NCBI GenBank assembly: GCA_041395905.1 | Contig: JAWKZP010000002.1 | Location: 372,001-436,000 of the forward strand | Direction: 5' to 3' | Source of the DNA: UBA7803 sp041395905 | Lineage (GTDB): Bacteria; Pseudomonadota; Gammaproteobacteria; Pseudomonadales; Azotimanducaceae | Length of the DNA: 64,000 nucleotides | In this document: one piece after another, positions 61,794 through 64,000 of the stretch | Position numbering within the stretch: the stretch's first letter is position 1 | Layout of the letters: every line of letters starts with the position of its first letter | Made by a program: the position numbers and the translations under genes | Notes under the pieces: generated by a model | What the model was told of the DNA's origin: nothing | Databases searched by the model: none | Seen by the model: the letters and a program-made list of their open reading frames with translations, nothing else

Positions 61794-63101
61794 ATGACGC
61801 AGGTCAACTGGCCATTTCTGCGCGGCAGCAGCGTTGCCATAGCGCGCGCCGAAGGGGTCTATCTGTACCGACCCGACGGCTCGGCCATTCTCGACGCCGC
61901 CGGTGGCGCCATCGTGACCAACATCGGCCATGGCCGCGAGCGGGTGGTAGAGCGGGTCGCCGCCGCAACGCGCGACTACACCTACGTGGTACCGCCCTGG
62001 CTCACCCCATCGCGCCAGGCGCTGGTGGAAACCCTGGAAGCGCACTGGCTGCCGCAGACCCTGCGGCGGATTCACATCACCTCGGGCGGTTCCGAGGCGG
62101 TGGAGGCGGCCATCAAGCTGGCACTGCAATTTCAGGTGGCGCAGGGACACGGCGATCGTACCAAGATCATCTCGCGCAGCGTCTCCTATCACGGCACCAC
62201 CGTGACCACGACGTCCGTGAGCGGACACGCGGCGCGCAAGCGCGGACTGGAACGGGCGTTGACGCGCTACCCCTCCGTGGCCACCCCCTTTCCGCTGCAC
62301 TGTCCTCTGGGGCGCCATCATCCCGACGCCGGTCGCTACTACGTCGAGCAGCTGCGCGAGACCATCCTGGCCGAGGGTCCGCAGACGGTCGCCGCGTTTC
62401 TGGCCGAACCCATCACCGGTTCCAGCGGCGGTGCCATCGTGCCGCCGGAGGACTACTGGCCCGGGGTCCGCGCGCTGTGCGACGAGTTCGGCATTCTGCT
62501 CATTCTCGATGAGGTGATGACGGGCTTCGGGCGCACCGGTACCGCTTTCGGCTATCAGCACTGGCCCATCGAGCCGGACGTGCTCGTGTCGGGCAAGGGG
62601 CTCGCCGGAGGCTACGCGCCCATCGGCGGCGTCTACGCCTCGGAACGCGTCGGCAGCGCCATCGAGCGTGCCGGAATGAACGTCATGTTCCATACCTTCG
62701 GCGCCCATCCCGCGGCCTGCGCCGCAGCCGCGGAAGTGCTGAAGATTCTCGTGGAAGAAGATCTGATCACGCGCGTCCGAACCCAGGGCGCGAAGCTCAA
62801 GGCGGCCCTGGAGGAGACCTTCGCACAACACCCGCGTGTGGCCGAGGTACGTGGCAGCGGGCTGCTGCTCGCCGTCGAAGTGGTGCAGGACCGCGAAACC
62901 CTGACGCCGTACCCCGAAGCCGACGGCATCAGCAGCCGCATCGTCGGCAACGCGCTGCGCGACGGCGTGTTCTTCTATGGCGGCGGCACCGGCGAGATTC
63001 GCGACATCGTCTGCCTGGGGCCGCCGTTCATCATCGACGACGGCCACATCGAAACCATGGTCGACGTTCTGCGGCGCGCCGTGGATCAGGCCACGGCTTG
63101 A
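61794..63101 (+). CDS. Class III pyridoxal-phosphate aminotransferase
   Basis: A 435-residue omega-aminotransferase-like enzyme. SGGSEAVEAAIKLALQF binds the cofactor phosphate, LILDEVMTGFGRTG holds the PLP Asp, and the Schiff-base Lys is in VLVSGKGLAGGYAPIGG. Class III members use amines, beta-amino acids, 4-aminobutyrate or diamino acids; which one cannot be read here. ATG 61794 is 27 bases after the MORN gene. Its stop overlaps the start of cysZ (TTGA). Confidence 0.92.
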   Translation: MTQVNWPFLRGSSVAIARAEGVYLYRPDGSAILDAAGGAIVTNIGHGRERVVERVAAATRDYTYVVPPWLTPSRQALVETLEAHWLPQTLRRIHITSGGSEAVEAAIKLALQFQVAQGHGDRTKIISRSVSYHGTTVTTTSVSGHAARKRGLERALTRYPSVATPFPLHCPLGRHHPDAGRYYVEQLRETILAEGPQTVAAFLAEPITGSSGGAIVPPEDYWPGVRALCDEFGILLILDEVMTGFGRTGTAFGYQHWPIEPDVLVSGKGLAGGYAPIGGVYASERVGSAIERAGMNVMFHTFGAHPAACAAAAEVLKILVEEDLITRVRTQGAKLKAALEETFAQHPRVAEVRGSGLLLAVEVVQDRETLTPYPEADGISSRIVGNALRDGVFFYGGGTGEIRDIVCLGPPFIIDDGHIETMVDVLRRAVDQATA

Positions 63102-63817
63102 CCCTTCTGGACGGTGCCAGGCTGTTCCTTGCCGGCGCGCGCGCCGTGCGAGAACCCGGTATGGGCCGTTACACCTGGCCGCCGCTGCTGGTAAGCGCGG
63201 CAATCGTGATCTCGGGCCTGGGCGTGGCGTTCAGCCGCATCGACGATCTGGTGGTCTGGGTGAGCGCACAGCTGCCGGGCTGGCTGGACTTTCTGACGCT
63301 GATCCTCGAACCGCTGCTGTACCTGCTGGGTATGCTCATGGGCGCCTGGCTGTTCGCCTTTGTGGCGGTCCTGGTGGGAAGCCCGTTCCTCGGCATGTTG
63401 TCCGCGGCCGTGGAACGCCGTCACGGTGAGCCGTCAGCGCCGGCGCCCGCCGGCTTCTGGGCGGCGCTCGCCGGCACCTTCGCCCGCGAGTTGCGTAAGC
63501 TCGGCTACCACCTGCCGCGCCTGCTCGCCGTGCTGCTGCTGTCGCTGCTGCCGGTAATCAACACGGTGGCGCCGCTGATCTGGTTTCTGTTCGGGGCCTG
63601 GACCCTGGCGGTGGAGTTCGCGGACTACCCCGCCGAGAACCGCGCGCGGCCGTTTCGCGAGACCCTGACCCTGCTGCGGCAGCATCGCGCCGCAGCCATG
63701 GGGTACGGGGTTTGCGCGACCGCTGCATTGTCGATACCGCTGGTGAACTTCCTGTTCGTGCCGGCGGTGTGTGCCGGGGGCACCTTATTGTGGTTACGGA
63801 TACGGGACGAGGGCTGA
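63098..63817 (+). CDS. cysZ: CysZ/EI24-family membrane protein
   Basis: A 239-residue integral membrane protein with four to six helices, the family of the sulfate permease CysZ. The marker loop EFADYPAENRARPFRETL and LLPVINTVAPLIWFLFGAW are typical. Translation starts at TTG 63098, overlapping the aminotransferase stop, so the genes are coupled. Sulfate import for cysteine synthesis is the known role in E. coli; other EI24 proteins have unknown roles, so the symbol is tentative. Confidence 0.78.
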   Translation: MTLLDGARLFLAGARAVREPGMGRYTWPPLLVSAAIVISGLGVAFSRIDDLVVWVSAQLPGWLDFLTLILEPLLYLLGMLMGAWLFAFVAVLVGSPFLGMLSAAVERRHGEPSAPAPAGFWAALAGTFARELRKLGYHLPRLLAVLLLSLLPVINTVAPLIWFLFGAWTLAVEFADYPAENRARPFRETLTLLRQHRAAAMGYGVCATAALSIPLVNFLFVPAVCAGGTLLWLRIRDEG

Positions 63818-63831
63818 GGGCGCTATCCAGT

Positions 63832-63869
63832 GGGAGGGTGGCGTGGCGGTTGCGCTGCCCCACCCTCCC
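63832..63869. terminator. Inverted repeat between converging genes
   Basis: GGGAGGGTGG (63832-63841) pairs perfectly with CCACCCTCCC (63860-63869) around an 18-base loop, just after the cysZ stop and before the end of the partial minus-strand gene. There is no T-run. It could act in both directions. Confidence 0.4.
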
Positions 63870-63888
63870 CCGATACGGCACCCAGGCG

Positions 63889-63999
63889 TCAGCGATAGGG
63901 CAGCGGGGTACATGCACGGGAACGCTGCGAGTGAGCCGCCACCCGCCCGCAGCTCTGACAGCGCAGCGCCGCGCGAATCTCGGGAAGCGTGTCACGGTG
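63889..63999 (-). CDS. C-terminal end of a zinc-ribbon-like protein (partial)
   Basis: The minus strand is open from the right edge to TGA at 63889-63891 (36 residues). It reads LPEIRAALRCQSCGRVAAHSQ..., with a CxxC pair. It may be the end of a gene continuing outside the window. The fragment is too short for a family call. Confidence 0.35.
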   Translation of the reverse strand, partial: HRDTLPEIRAALRCQSCGRVAAHSQRSRACTPLPYR

Positions 64000-64000
64000 G

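Overview
The window is GC-rich, densely coded DNA from a proteobacterium, most likely a gammaproteobacterium. It carries lon, acnB next to an acnA-type aconitase, tpm-type thiopurine methyltransferase, ycaQ, yedK, ptrB, lhr, dgkA and cysZ, together with many acyl-CoA enzymes. That mix suggests a lipid- or alkanoate-degrading environmental lineage. I cannot fix the family or genus from sequence alone. No rRNA, tRNA, phage module, CRISPR array or transposase is visible.

Layout. 0-5.5 kb: end of an unknown gene, an MscS channel, Lon protease and an SLC13/RCK_C transporter. 5.5-12.9 kb: a small orphan gene with its own promoter, a HAD phosphatase, an acnA-type aconitase broken by at least a dozen indels, intact acnB, and a divergent LysR regulator. 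12.9-18.6 kb: a voltage-gated K+ channel with a C-terminal zinc ribbon, an Hsp20 gene with a clear sigma-32 promoter, a PNPOx-like protein, an alpha/beta hydrolase, a thiopurine methyltransferase, YcaQ glycosylase and a thiosulfate sulfurtransferase. 18.6-23.4 kb: acyl-CoA genes (enoyl-CoA hydratase, acyl-CoA dehydrogenase, SDR) separated by three long palindromic elements. 23.4-30.8 kb: a tightly coupled minus-strand operon for an envelope transport system (LolA-like protein, 24-residue coupling ORF, three FtsX permeases, LolD-like ATPase, outer-membrane beta-barrel) facing a TetR regulator. 30.9-39 kb: a Gfo/Idh/MocA-aldo/keto reductase fusion, YedK, a second AKR, oligopeptidase B and a CoA-transferase. 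39.1-46.3 kb: Lhr helicase, a degenerate GGDEF-EAL protein and an HDAC-like amidohydrolase. 46.4-54 kb: SDR and crotonase, SnoaL-like protein, HAD-like protein, serine hydrolase, two flavin enzymes, a CDF metal exporter and DgkA. 54-64 kb: acyl-CoA ligase with an APH-type kinase, a MerR regulator surrounded by TGTAC boxes and a candidate small RNA, a lipoprotein, a second APH-type kinase, a MORN/Sel1 lipoprotein with frameshifts, a class III aminotransferase, CysZ, and the end of a further gene.

How genes work together. The acyl-CoA ligase, acyl-CoA dehydrogenase, two crotonases, two SDRs, CoA-transferase and two ACAD10/11-type kinases fit degradation of fatty or branched/hydroxylated acids. 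The aconitases belong to the TCA cycle. The best candidate for an undescribed system is the envelope operon at 23.4-30.1 kb. Also notable are a palindromic element family found between converging genes, and a MerR-controlled structured RNA near 58.1 kb. Frameshifts cluster at 6.6-8.6 kb and 61.19-61.39 kb and are mostly single-base losses, so local sequence error is a serious alternative to gene decay.
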